64,000 nucleotides of DNA, taken from Heliocidaris tuberculata (taxonomy: Eukaryota; Echinodermata; Echinoidea; Camarodonta; Echinometridae). Shown one piece after another: positions 1-10,374 of this stretch (position 1 is its first letter; the number at the start of each line of letters is the position of its first letter). The notes below the pieces were generated by a model, which was given only the letters and a program-made list of their open reading frames with translations, did no database searches and was not told the DNA's origin. The stretch is taken from positions 20,717,076 to 20,781,075 of the forward strand of contig CM046835.1 of the NCBI GenBank assembly GCA_025618425.1. Direction: 5' to 3'. The position numbers and the translations under genes were made by a program.

Positions 1-190
1 TTAAACCAGAGGTTGACAAAGTTAGGATACAGTATAGGAGATTTTGTTGAAATTTTGCAATAGGGTCTGTCTACTGTACACAGACTAGGCCAGTATTGTC
101 TGCTACATGAACGAGATGAGTGAATACATGTACATGTAAGTTTATTAACCATTATGAATGATGTTTGCATCCTACCGGGTACCCATTTAA

Positions 191-1272
191 TAGGGCAAGT
201 CCGGCCCCAAAATAACTTGCTTTTAATAGAAGCAGAAAAATTAGATAAACTGATCAAAAAAAGGGTTTGAGGAAAATCGGACAACTAATAAGAAATCTAG
301 AAAAAAACAATTAAAAATCAGTAGACCAATTGGCAACTCGGTAATGAGTTGGGATGACATTGCCTCACAACACACCAATAATTTTTTTTGAAATATTAAT
401 AATACAAATTTTCCATTTTTGTCCAAAAATATGATTTCCTCATAACTTAACCCAAGTTACATGTACATGTACATGTATGTATTAATACATTGTACTGTAT
501 GTCTTTGCATATTATAAAATAACATCACAGTCATTACTTTACTGTAAAAATCAAGAAAAATATGATTTTTTTTTAAAAAGAATATTCAATAAAAATTAAT
601 TAATATGTTGGGGGTTTTTTTAATCTCAATAATTTTGAGTCCATGAAATATTTAGTTTAAGGTGTATACATGTACATGTAAGTGAAACTTGGTTCAAGAG
701 GCCATTTTCGTAATGCATTCAAATTTAATGCTTACCTTTTTTTCAAACTCCTAGTAACAAACTATTACATCCACCTGTTACAAGTCATTGTATTTCAATA
801 GAATGCAGATTGCATACATTAAGTGTTGCTAGGTTTGGCAAGCCAAAATGTTTCCAATCTAACAATGCCTTATACATGCAATTCACAATCTGACTATTGA
901 AAAAGAATAGGTTTTTACAGGTGAATGTAATAGTTTGTCACTAGGCAAACGTGCATAAATTTGAATACATTACGAAAATGGCCTATTTATGAGGGGAAAA
1001 AATTGAAGAAAAAAAATTTAAAAATGAAAATTTGTGTTATTAATATAAACAAAATAATTGGTGTGTTGTGAGGCTATGGCATCACAAACTCACAACCGAG
1101 TTACCAATTTGTCTAGTGATATTCTTTTTTTTTTCTTTTTTAGTTTTCATGTCATTTAAATTTTTAAAACTCTCTTATTAGTAGTCCAATTTTTCTCAAA
1201 CATTTTTGGATTCGTTTGTTTGATTTTTCTGTTTCTATTGAAAGCAAGTTACTTTGGGACCAGACTTGCCCT
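191..1272. mobile_element. TTAA-flanked foldback element (non-autonomous DNA transposon)
   Basis: The left end (TAGGGCAAGTC..., then AACTTGCTTT) is repeated in reverse complement at the right end (GACTTGCCCT at about 1263-1272). Similarity of the two arms continues for roughly 230 bp, from 191-420 against 1015-1272. TTAA stands directly outside both ends (187-190 and 1273-1276), matching the target-site duplication of the piggyBac and Kolobok superfamilies. No transposase is encoded, so this is a MITE-like foldback copy. The same end sequence (TTAA-AGGG) recurs at 15299, 26333 and elsewhere in the window. Which superfamily mobilised it is inference. Confidence 0.72.
699..985. mobile_element. 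Smaller inverted-repeat element nested in the 191-1272 element
   Basis: The segment starting GGCCATTTTCGTAATGCATT near 700 is matched in reverse complement by the segment ending ATTACGAAAATGGCC near 983, and the match continues inward through CAAACTATTACATYCACCTG. The pair lies in the centre of the larger TTAA foldback element, so it is either a later insertion or the inner part of its arms. No coding sequence is seen. Confidence 0.55.
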
Positions 1273-1276
1273 TTAA

Positions 1277-3100
1277 CATCTGAGAAGAGCATAAAATGCC
1301 TTGCTCAAGGACATACATGTAAGTGCAGTGCAAGAGTCTGAACCTGTGACCTTTGCATTTCCAATCCAGTGAGTAAACAACTTGACATTAAAGTGATTTG
1401 GTAACTTTGTAGCTCTAGGCTTAATAAACTCTGAGCTGCCTGGCCTTACATGCTATCAGTGTATGTACATTGTAATATGGTGTAAAAATGAAGCCCAGGG
1501 GGGGAAAAAAGCACTTCAAAATCATCATGCGCTTCCAAGTAAACATATGCAAGTGACCGGAAATGCCAGACTCATTTTCCCCCATTATCCATAGACTCAG
1601 TGTTAGACTAAAACGTATGGCCTTCGTAAATGGGAGTATTCAGTCATAGATATCTATTTAGCATTAATTTAAAAACCTTTCTATGCCTGGCTAGTTATTT
1701 ATCCTTCTGATCATCATTATACAAGACAGATCTCAAAATTCAACAATTTATTAAATCAAGTCATCCTTTTAACACCTCTATGGGGATAAAACATAGACTG
1801 CAAAATTACTACATGTACATGTACATGTACCTAGCATTAGTTAATACATACTGAGTAATGATTAATGAACATAATTAACATACATGTAGAAATGAAATAA
1901 CCAAAAATCATCTACATGTAGGCTCAATAATATGCATTTTCAAACAATTATGTTCGCATCAAATCAGCCACGTCTTTAAAAGTGATGTCCACACTGATAT
2001 TAAGTTACAGTACATGTACATGTATTTCAACCATAAATGGAGAAATTACACAATTAAATCAATTAATGTTTTATCAAAATCTGATAACAATTGTGAAAGT
2101 TATGAATTTCTAAATTTGCAAATGACTAAACTCCAGTGGTTACTACATGTAGCTAAGTTTTTTTATTACGAGATCTTCTATTTGCTGTGTACTGCAGTAA
2201 AATAGTTTTTATTTTCTCTCAAGGAAATGTTTATTCATGTACACTACACTACACTGTACATGTACAGCCACTGCACACACAACCCCTGAATGAAAAAAAA
2301 AAAAATTATTTGTTCATCAATATTAAAGGTCACAGACAGTCTCGGTAGCAAAAACATATTGGCAAGAAACTTATCTCACATAGTCACATACTATTCTCCT
2401 TTTATCATAAGACACATGTACGAGATTATTTAACATTTCATTCACGATTTCGAACAAATTTTAGTGTAAATATCTGTAAGAAACGCTTGGTAACGGCTTT
2501 TCACTGCCTCACGCGAAGGACCATATCCACCCGAAGGTTCCCCGCACAATAAACCCAGCGCTTCGCACTATGTGTAGCGTATTCTATAACACACAGCAAT
2601 CCCCTTGTGCGTAATGTGTGTTGCCGTTGTTTGAATTTACATCCCCTCTTTTTTGGGCCAGGGATTTTTATTACTTTTCACCTCTCATTCGATAAATATT
2701 TCACTTGAGGGGGAAAAAACTTCACAGCATCTTAGTTATGTTAGTACCCTGCTATTTATTAAGTAAAATCAAAGAAATCTCACGAAAAGTTTTTGAGAGC
2801 TTCCCAAAACTATCTTCTACCTTTAAACTAAGAAATATTGAAATGTATGGAAGTTTCAGTACACAGCAAATAGGAGCTCCATGTACATGTACATACGTCA
2901 CAGAGATGTCACTCTACATGTTTGATCGATTACATGTACAACTTCAAAAATTACTAAAGTTTTAAATTTTCCTTAGGAATTTGATCAAGTTTGAATTGAT
3001 CTGTAACCTCTCACACCTCTGTTATTAGTAAAACAAATTTTAAAAATAAAACTAGTAGACTCCCTCTTTAAAAATTGATAATAGTCCACTTTGTTTACTC
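1277..3100. other. AT-rich non-coding DNA, no gene seen
   Basis: Apart from scattered ACATGTA words I see no convincing exon or transposon ends here. A more GC-rich patch at about 2490-2640 has stops in every frame I checked. The part at 1270-1400 (ATGCCTTGCTCAAGGACA...) resembles the tail of a dispersed repeat that is better preserved at about 40311-40620. If the minus-strand gene with exons at 9196, 8878 and 3296 is real, this is intron or downstream sequence of that gene. Confidence 0.4.
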
Positions 3101-3102
3101 AC

Positions 3103-3296
3103 CATCAACAAAAACAGGATCTCGGGTGAGTATGTGGAGTGTTGCCGTTAGTAAATCTTCACTGTATTCTTCACCATCATCCTTACTGTCTTTTTCACCC
3201 TCTCTACTGGCATCGTCATCCTCTTCGTTGTCATCGTTATCTTCTTTGCTGTCGTCATCCTCTTCGCTGTCTGTTGGCAGAGCCTTATCTAGACAA
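3103..3296 (-). CDS. Putative coding exon, acidic segment (third exon of an unidentified gene)
   Basis: On the minus strand one frame is open through the whole interval and reads a strongly acidic stretch (runs such as DSEEDDDSKEDNDDNEEDDD) followed by an uncharged end, LLTATLHILTRDPVFVDG. It ends at a good splice donor (GATG|GTGAGTAA, donor GT at 3102-3101). The acceptor is less certain. AG occurs at 3300-3299 and again at 3298-3297, and using the second gives an exon starting in the phase left by exon 2 (8747), so the two can be joined in frame. The polypyrimidine tract is weak. The abrupt change of composition against the AT-rich surroundings and the clean donor argue for a real exon. I do not recognise the family. 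Acidic low-complexity segments are common in nuclear and chaperone proteins, but no function can be assigned. Confidence 0.5.
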
Positions 3297-3545
3297 CTCT
3301 GATCAATGTGTCACTTTCTGTGTACATGTAGCTGGAGAGGCATTTATCTACATGTAATAAAAAAAACAAAAAAAACAACAAAAACAAAATGTTTAGTAGT
3401 AAACTAATGTTCACGTTAATTTCACCCGATACTTAATTGGCTAAAATAGCGTTTTTCACCCTTTTTTAAGTCACGGCACTCTTTTAAGTAATTAAGTTTT
3501 TCGCGTCACTTAACCAGTGGCATACATGTATCTGGAAGTTGCCAT

Positions 3546-3569
3546 GGGGGGGGGGGGGGGGGGGGGGGG
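3546..3569. repeat. Poly-G tract (24 G)
   Basis: An uninterrupted run of 24 G on the plus strand, one of many G or C homopolymers in this window (also 9348-9370, about 12362-12380, 13518-13528, 34380-34391). Such runs often border the MITEs described here and can form quadruplexes; length is probably unreliable in the assembly. Confidence 0.9.
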
Positions 3570-3900
3570 AGAGAAACATCTGAGGTAATGGTGATCCACT
3601 ATTTCAGCAATAAAATCATGTTTCTTTTCTCATTTCTTCTCAATTCGAAAATTGCATAATTTTGAATTGGGTAACAGCAGTGTCCAAAATTATGAGTTTA
3701 AAGTATTGCGAGTGGTAAGCATATTTTCCCCCAAAATTTTCTTTTGAATTACAGTTTTAGGACAGATCATTATTTATAAAACATGAATAATCTATTGATT
3801 TGTATTTTTGAGGATTTTTTCAAATTGTCTTAAATCATAACATAGGAATTACGAATACCTTTCAAGTTTTCTCTATTTGGCTTTACCTGTGAGGAGATAC

Positions 3901-4345
3901 GTGAACACACTTTCATTTTGACCTAGAGCTCTGACCTTTAACCTACGTACCCCAAAATCTAATCAGACATGTCAGATCATCTATCTATCGTGCGTGATAC
4001 ATGTACATACAAGCACCAAATATGAAGTTCTTACTCAAATCAAATGGTTCTTGAGACATCTCGCGTAACTACATGTAATGAGGCTAACACCTGAAATTTC
4101 AAAAATTGATCTCTGTGACCTTTGACCTTTGACCTTCCTACCCCAAAATCTAATCAGATCGTGATACATACTAGCACCAAGTTTGAAGTTCATACATGTA
4201 CCTCAAATGGTTCTTGAGTTATCACGAGAACAAGAAATCGGCACGGACTGACGGTCGAACGGACGGAGGGACGGACGAACGGACGGACAGACAGCCCAAA
4301 AACAGAATGCCTCCAGCACCACCTTCGGTGGGCAGAGGTATAAAA
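3901..4345 (+). repeat. Dispersed repeat with two ~191-bp units and a GGACGGACG tail
   Basis: Two diverged units share CCCCAAAATCTAATCAG (near 3950 and 4141), CAAGCACCAA/CTAGCACCAA and TCAAATGGTTCTTGAG, a period of about 191 bp. They are followed by ACGGACGGAGGGACGGACGAACGG-type sequence and a short hairpin-forming end (CACCTTCGGTGGGCAGAGG). This type of repeat, with TGACCTTTGACC motifs and a GGACGGAC tail, is familiar to me from several marine invertebrate genomes. It contains three perfectly spaced TGACCT half-sites (4116-4135). Confidence 0.6.
4116..4135 (-). promoter_or_regulatory. Triple DR1 nuclear-receptor-like site
   Basis: TGACCT occurs three times with exactly one base between copies; on the minus strand this is AGGTCAAAGGTCAAAGGTCA. 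AGGTCA direct repeats spaced by one base (DR1) are the established binding arrangement for RXR, HNF4 and COUP-TF type nuclear receptors. The site lies inside a dispersed repeat, so occupancy is unknown. A second perfect DR1 on the plus strand lies at 4804-4816. Confidence 0.45.
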
Positions 4346-4828
4346 ACAGACTAGAGATCTAAAGTCTAGATCTATTAAACGTTAAGCTTAAAGGGTCTAG
4401 ACTACTTACCTAGTAACATTCTTATACGTAAAGTTGCAGGTCTGGTCTTTAGATCTAAATGTTAGATCTAAATTGGGGGTAATTGAAAATGTCAACTTTT
4501 GCTGAAAAAACAAAGTGTAATTTGAACATTTTCCTTCTATGTCAGTTGAATAAGCATTATTCGAACTGTATGGAACCATATTCAATTTTTTAAGTTTTAA
4601 ACTTATTTTGACCCAACATAGCCATTTTTTAACCCAAAAATGAAATTACACATTTTTATGGTAAAATATGATTAATTACATATTGAGTCATTTTAGAGAT
4701 TTCATCTGTTATCATAACAAAGTTAATCAAATCTGGTTATGAATAAGGGAAATTTTATGTCCATATACAAAAAAAAAAAAAAAATATTCTTCTGATTTAA
4801 AGGAGGTCAAAGGTCAAATGGATTTTTA

Positions 4829-5609
4829 TCCCGTCTGTCACGTTTCTTAAGGTACTTTTTGCATTTACAATAAATTGGATCATTGTTTTGGAATAAAATT
4901 TTGTAGTGATGTTCTTGGTAGGGGGAAATTCATTTCTACTGCTAACTTGGCGGAATTCGAAATTATGAAGATAATTATCAATTATGTCCCGTCTGTCACG
5001 TTTTGCATCTACAGCAAAAATATACATGTATATGGATGGGACTACATAAAAATTTTCTGATGGATGAAAATTAAAATCCTTTTACTATTATGTTTCATGA
5101 TATCCAAGATGACCCTTTAACCCCTTCAGAGCATGAGAATAAGGTATTTAATGCTGGAAATTGTTGTCTTCAAAAATTGTATTTTGTGTACAATCTCAAT
5201 GTGTCCCGTCCGTCACGTTTTTATTGTCACGTCTGTCACGCTCACTTCTTGGCATTTTCCCCTAAAAGCAAGATGAAATTTCAAATGTATACTAGCAGGT
5301 TTCATAAAGGTACCAACAAGTAATAACATGAATACACATATTTTGTTTCAAGATTTTCCAGTGAGGAGAGCTTAGTCGAAAAGTATCATAAAGCAGAAAT
5401 GTCTTGGTAAATTCATGTCCCGTCTGTCACGCTGAACTTGAAGCCCGGCCCACAATTTGTGGGCGGGGCTTGAAAAAAAAATTTCCCCCCATTTTGACCA
5501 AACCTTATAGATCACATCTCTACATCAAAATAAGCATCACTTTTGAATGAAATATAAAATATCAGTTAAAAACATCAAAAAGTGAGGGTTGGATGTCCCG
5601 TCTGTCATG
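4829..5609 (+). repeat. Six spaced copies of TCCCGTCTGTCACG
   Basis: The 14-mer TCCCGTCTGTCACG or a one-to-two base variant occurs at 4829-4842, 4987-5000, 5204-5217 (CCGTCCGTC), 5227-5240 (TCACGTCTG), 5418-5431 and 5596-5609 (CATG end), all in the same orientation. In most copies it follows ATG or GTG. The spacings (158, 217, 23, 191 and 178 bp) are irregular and the sequence between copies does not look alike, so this is not a simple tandem repeat. It may be the relic of an old tandem array or a bound motif. Confidence 0.6.
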
Positions 5610-5994
5610 CTGGAATTGCCCTTAGTATACTCCTCCAGCCTCCAGGCAATTGTCAGATTATAACAGTTAGATCTAACTGTCATGACTGTTGGTCACTTTA
5701 AAGTTTAATGTGTACTAGACCAAAAATCAGTCTATTTCGTTCGGGGATATGCTCCGCTGAGACTCTACGTCTTGGAGGAGTACCAGTATACCTTAAAAGT
5801 AAAAAAAAAATGTTATACATGTAAAAACCCCTCCAAACAGACAGATTTTTCTGTCTATACAGTACATGTACTGATGTACATGTATAAACTTATCTGAAGA
5901 TGAGACTGTTAACTGTTAGTTACATAGCCTATAGACTATAGTATTACATGTATAACAGTGTTGAACTGTTTAGACTCTACAGCTCTAACGTAAA

Positions 5995-7540
5995 AGGAGA
6001 ATGAATCCCTGGTGAAAAATCAGTTTTAATGAAAAGAGAGGATAGAGAGAAGCAATTTTTAAAAAGTTCCATCACAATCGGTTAGAAAAATGAGAAAGTT
6101 ATGAAAGTTTGAAAAGTCTCAATTTATTTTCTACGGCGAACCTCACATTGGCAATGTTGTTTCAAAGTGACGGGTTTAGTAGTACAACTCTCCATATGTT
6201 TTGTACACAAAATTTCATATTTTCCCCATTATCTCTGAAGGTGCAGCTTGTCTCCTTCTTAAGCCCCTTTCACAATTGGTCTGCGACCATTTTGCGACCG
6301 CCTGCAACAGATTTTTCGGGGTGTTGCACGACCGATCGCTTGGTGTCTTGCGACCACTCGCATTCGTTGCAGGCGGTCGCACGAACCTGAGGCGGTCGTG
6401 ACTGGTCGCATCTGAACTTTGAACATGCTCAAAATCCAGACACGACCAGATGCGATCGATTCACTCGCATTAGGTCGTACGACCAGTCGTGCGATTCTCG
6501 TATGAGTGTTGCACAACGTTGCACGATTAGATGCGAGAGTTCGCACGACTCAATAGTCGCAGTGGGTGGGCTGGAGGTCGTGCAACACTCGCACGTGCGC
6601 TAGCGACCTATAGCGACCAGTCTTGCGAATGGGTGCGATTGTGCTAAGACCATGAGACTGTTGCACGACCGATCGCAGCACATCTTACAACGTTGTACTA
6701 CCGTTGCACGACTGTATGAGACTGTATGCGACTATTCCTCGGGGGTATATATAGGGGGACTATGGAGATGATCCTCTGCAACAGGGCCCTCCTCTAACAA
6801 CTTTCTCTTCTTTGTAACTTTCTTCTTTGGCATCTTGACTATTAAGAAGGCCAACTTGAAACTGACTACCGGTCAATTGTCGAGGGGGTTTTTATACCCC
6901 ACGCCACTCGCACGAATACTCTCACGACCACTTGCACCGGTCTCATTCAATCGCACGAGCGATTGCATGGTCTCGCGAGTGCATGTGAGACCATGCAATC
7001 GATCGTGCGACTATTGTGATTGGCGTCAAGCCACTCGCAATCACTCGTGCAACACTCGCATGTGAACGCAAGACCACTCGCACGAGCATATGCGAGCAAA
7101 TGCGACTTACTCGTGCAACGGTCTCTTCTAGTCGCTTTTGTTTTACGACCGCTGTTGCATTTGTGAATGCCTTTCTGCGACCTGATGAGATCGATGGCGA
7201 TTGAAGCCTGTTGCAGCCTGTCGTGCGACCAAATAGTCGCAAACGGTCGCAGACCAATTGTGAAAGGGGCTTTAGCTCAAGATATATCATGGGAAAATGT
7301 ATTTGACACAAGTACATGTACAATGTAGATCTATGTTTAGTTCACAAAAAGACAAGCAGCATCTTTAGAGATAATGGAGAAAATATGAAATTTTGTGTAC
7401 AAACATATTGAGAGTTGTACTCCTAAACCTGCCATAACTTTTTCATTTTGTAACCGATTTTGATGGAACTTTTTTTGAATTGCTTCTCTCTATCCTCTCT
7501 TTTCATTGAAATGGATATTTCCCCAGGGTTTTACTCTCCT
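5995..7540. mobile_element. Large TTAA-type foldback element
   Basis: The left end (AGGAGAATGAATCCCTGG... GAGAGGATAGAGAGAAGCAATT) is matched by the reverse complement of the right end (7440-7540, ...CCCAGGGTTTTACTCTCCT). Similarity runs about 200 bp into each side (plus ATTTTCCCCATTATCTCT near 6221 against AGAGATAATGGAGAAAATAT near 7366). The right flank is TTAA (7541-7544) and the left flank is TAAA (5991-5994), consistent with a TTAA target duplication that has mutated. No transposase open frame is seen. A second inverted-repeat unit is nested inside. Confidence 0.65.
6261..7272. mobile_element. Nested GC-rich inverted-repeat element rich in GCGACC/GCACGAC
   Basis: A 28-bp terminal inverted repeat is perfect (first 20 bases AAGCCCCTTTCACAATTGGT; complement ending at 7272). 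The interior is much richer in G+C than the DNA around it and is built from overlapping CGACC, GCACGAC, CGCACG words on both strands, giving many small inverted repeats. The flanks TTAA (6259-6262) and TTTA (7271-7274) hint at the same TTAA target preference. The open frames inside are by-products of the CG-rich words and I do not call them genes. The element at 62321-62833 looks similar in composition. Confidence 0.6.
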
Positions 7541-7544
7541 TTAA

Positions 7545-8740
7545 CTGTTACTAGTCTACTAGACCTAGTTACTAAGTTAGAACTAATTAACATTAAACTG
7601 TTAAATCTAACATTTACATGTATGTACATGTACATGTAGTCATGGACTGTATTACCGAACAGTATTGTATTACGGAACGCGTACAGTAAGGCGCCTCAAA
7701 TGGCTTTCATACGCGTGGGACTATGTTCTCCACACTATTGACACAGAGTACACAGGGCAGAAGATCATAAAATGAGACAAAAAAGCATAATTAATATCTT
7801 AAAACCTGCTCTCTCGTCACCCCCCCCCCCCCCCCAGCCATCACCCTGTTGGCCCCGTTTCGGGGTAGGTTGTGTGTCTTTTTCCCATAGGAGGCACCCG
7901 TTCGCTAATTACCTCTTTCAAGGGACCAAAACGCCTCGTCGTTGGGAAGGGGTTTGCTCGGAAGGGAATATCATATTAAATCTACGTTGTCTTTTTTCAA
8001 AGTCCCCAACTTCTTTTTCTCTAGGACTTTAAGCATTCATTACATAAGTTTGACAGATATTCATTTGATATTTTATTTATGGTTGATTTTGTGAAAAGTG
8101 TTTGGTAATACTAAGTTTTAGTAACAGGTCCACTACCATACATATTGTAACTTCGTTACATGTAGAAAAGTTATAGATTTTCAGACATTCACTAGTCTTC
8201 AGATAAGCTTGTACATGTATAAAAAAGTGGTCTAGACCTTTATGTCTATGACTATGTAACAACTATAGTATAGTATTAGTAATAGTCATACTCATACAGA
8301 CCCTTGGCCTTGCCTATGTGGGACGGTGTCCAACATTCACTGTTGCAGCAGTCAAATACAGATCAAAATTGCTCTAAGCATGCTAAGCAAGATTTGATTT
8401 TCTTAAATTTGCTAGATTACCTGATTCAGGGACTCTTCAAGTCTTACCTGCTTACTGTGCCACAAATTTGGGGATTCAGAATTGAAAGTGAAATTTTAAA
8501 TACATGTAATTATTTTCCTCTCATGTATGAATGATCTAGGTCTATACTAGAAAAAGGCCGCTGATCATGCTGATAGTACACACAAAAGCTACTGAAGCCT
8601 ATTCACCCGTAAAAGCTAGTCTGGAGTACAAGGTTATCTTCATAGTTGTACATCAACTACATGTACATGTATAAGCATATTAACGCATGCATGCCATGCC
8701 ATGAGTAATATTTAGTAGACTCTACTTAGTATTATAGTTT
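7545..8740. other. Non-coding DNA, no gene seen
   Basis: This stretch holds a poly-C run near 7821-7835, scattered ACATGTA words and no convincing exon in any frame. It would lie in the intron between exons 2 and 3 of the putative minus-strand gene. Confidence 0.35.
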
Positions 8741-8746
8741 ACGTAC

Positions 8747-8878
8747 CAAATCATCCACCAAATGTCCACCGCCTTCATGGCCTTTGGCTTTGTCAAATTG
8801 GCTTCGAGTTTGAATTTGACTTTCGCCTGCTCGATCTCCTCCTCCACCCGCTCCTCCATCATGTCCATGGCTTGCATC
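8747..8878 (-). CDS. Putative coding exon 2, charged helical segment
   Basis: On the minus strand a 132-bp interval is bounded by an acceptor (TATGATCAG|GATGCAAG) and a donor (ATTTG|GTACGTAAAC). It is open in one frame and reads MQAMDMMEERVEEEIEQAKV, then KFKLEANLTKPKAMKAVDIW and WMI. Its length is a multiple of three, with phase 2 at both ends. Phase 2 is also what the donor of the proposed exon 1 leaves, so the Trp codon TG|G is completed across the intron. The peptide looks like an amphipathic acidic helix followed by a basic segment and a hydrophobic WW end, which may start a buried or membrane segment. I do not recognise the family. GC content is clearly above the flanks. Confidence 0.6.
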
Positions 8879-9095
8879 CTGATCATACAGTCGGTACATG
8901 TTTACAAAATACAAATGTACATCATAGCATTGCACTCCTCGAGTCCTTGACCTTGGTAGAGATACCGTATTGTATTTGCAGCGCAGCACTGCACTGCACT
9001 ATACGGTTAAGGTTCGGTACGTTGGTCGGTCCGGCCGGTGCGCGCGTATGCATGGGCTCTCGAATTTCAGCTCCCAGCCTATGCTCGTATCTTAC

Positions 9096-9196
9096 CAGGG
9101 AGGTGGAAGACCGAAGATTTGATCTCTTCCACCTCCCTGCTCGTAATTGCTCGTAGCAGTACCACCATGGCTCATATTGACAAATTTACAACCCAT
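9096..9196 (-). CDS. Putative first coding exon of the unidentified minus-strand gene
   Basis: On the minus strand an ATG at 9196-9194 (G at -3 and G at +4) or the in-frame ATG at 9175-9173 opens a short frame ending in the excellent donor CCTG|GTAAGATA. From the second ATG the product begins MSHGGTATSNYEQGGGRDQI and continues FGLPPP. Joining to exon 2 at 8878 completes a Trp codon and stays open. The upstream ATG would add MGCKFVN. The short Gly/Ser-rich start resembles an N-terminal region of a cytosolic or nuclear protein; no signal peptide is visible. Interpretation as the 5' end of a gene is inference from splice signals, phase and composition. Confidence 0.55.
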
Positions 9197-9370
9197 AGCC
9201 AGGCATGGTACCTATCCGAGAAGCCTACATTTCGTTAATGAACGTTCTATAGATTAATCATCACTTTCATTCAGTTAAGTTTTAGGTGTAAACTAACTAG
9301 GATATGTCAGCTGACTTTTTTTCTCTCTCTCTCTCTTTCTTTCATGCGGGGGGGGGGGGGGGGGGGGGGG

Positions 9371-9545
9371 CTGTCCTGAAATAGTCACCCTATTTTACAT
9401 TAAAAGAATTGACCCCTTAAAGTTAGACCATTCATGTCATTTACAAAAATGCTGTCAGCCGGCCTAAAGGCATAACCGCTGTGTTTGGCACCATATAGGG
9501 CTCCCAAAAAGTCGAGTCGATTTCAACCCATTTAACATATAGGCT
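9371..9545 (+). mobile_element. Single arm of the AGCCTGTCCCGAAATAG element
   Basis: Directly after a 23-base poly-G run, CTGTCCTGAAATAGTCACCC and the following ~170 bp (TTGACCCC, AAGTTA...GACCATT, GTCAGCC...GGC, AAAGTCGAGTCGATTTCAACCC) match the left arm of the better-preserved inverted-repeat element at 16475-17344. A second piece of that element's interior appears at about 10200-10320, so 9.37-10.33 kb is probably a decayed, interrupted copy. Confidence 0.55.
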
Positions 9546-9800
9546 ATGCAACAAACATTGTCAAAAGGAAGTTGTATGACTGTTTACATCACCAAAACAC
9601 AAAAAATGACATTTTCCGTACGGTGGTAGATAGGCCTATGTGATACTGGCAAGATTAAAAAAGGGGGCTTCTGAACTAGCGTATCATGAAATTTTGGGAA
9701 AAGGGGGTCTTTGGAACTGGATTACAATACTGATGCTACGTATGTAGGCCTACGGAACTGGATGTTATTGAAATATATAATAGGATCATCGGAACTATTG

Positions 9801-9960
9801 TTTGTTTGTTGTTTTTGTTTGTTTGTTTGCTTGCTTGTTTATTTTTTTTTTTAATTAATTATTTTTTAAAAAATTATTATTATTTATTTTTTATTTATTT
9901 ATTTATTTATTTATCTATTTATTTTATTTTATTTTCTATTTATTTTTTTTTTTTTGGGGG
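9801..9960 (+). repeat. T-rich low-complexity tract (GTTT/ATTT repeats, poly-T)
   Basis: GTTT repeats pass into ATTT repeats and a short poly-T then poly-G run. The long open frame that crosses it codes only for Leu/Phe/Tyr-rich low-complexity sequence and is not a gene. Confidence 0.85.
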
Positions 9961-10199
9961 GGGACTGCATGCACTTAGTGGAACTAGTTTAATTTTCAAG
10001 GGGGGAATAGAAGTGGTAGGAACGACCGTAATGAAAAAAAGCGGTGCTTTAAAACGTTTTTCTCTCTTCCTTTTCTCAACAATAAAAAATGGTATGCTTT
10101 TCGGAACGGAAATTGAGTGTAAAAATAAATGGGGGTCTTCTCTGCGGCACATATACCACCGCACACTATATAGGCCTACTGAGTGCCACCCCCCCCCCC

Positions 10200-10320
10200 C
10201 CCGTTCAGACATTATGGCCCCTAAAAATTGGGGTAACATTTTCCAAATTTTGTCAGAAGGAAGAGCTATATGGCTATACCGATTACAAAAATATAAAAAC
10301 TGAGATAAAAATTCAATCGG
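10200..10320 (-). mobile_element. Interior fragment of the 16475-17344 element family
   Basis: TTTTGTCAGAAGGAAGAGCT, AAAAATATAAAAACTGA and ATCGGGAAG occur in the same order, in reverse complement, at about 16955-17060. This shows a second, rearranged copy of that element's interior. Confidence 0.5.
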
Positions 10321-10374
10321 GAAGTGAATGTAACGGTTCCATGACAATTTCTCCGGTCTAATTTGCCATGGTAA

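Larger units (their letters stand above)
116..8905. repeat. Region dense in palindromic ACATGTA/TACATGTA words
   Basis: The word ACATGTA, often in overlapping runs such as TACATGTACATGTA, occurs about 35 times between roughly 116 and 8905 (for example near 463-478, 1811-1831, 2013-2024, 2882-2893, 7617-7638 and 8658-8669). From 9 kb to the end of the window I find only about one per several kilobases. The word is its own reverse complement in the core TACATGTA. It is scattered between other features rather than forming one array. Function unknown; it may be a taxon-specific interspersed word or the remains of a short tandem repeat. Confidence 0.7.

Noticed and set aside
6259..7323. Overlapping Arg/Cys/Thr-rich frames of 60-126 codons
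   Set aside because: Produced by CG-rich words of the nested inverted-repeat element on both strands.
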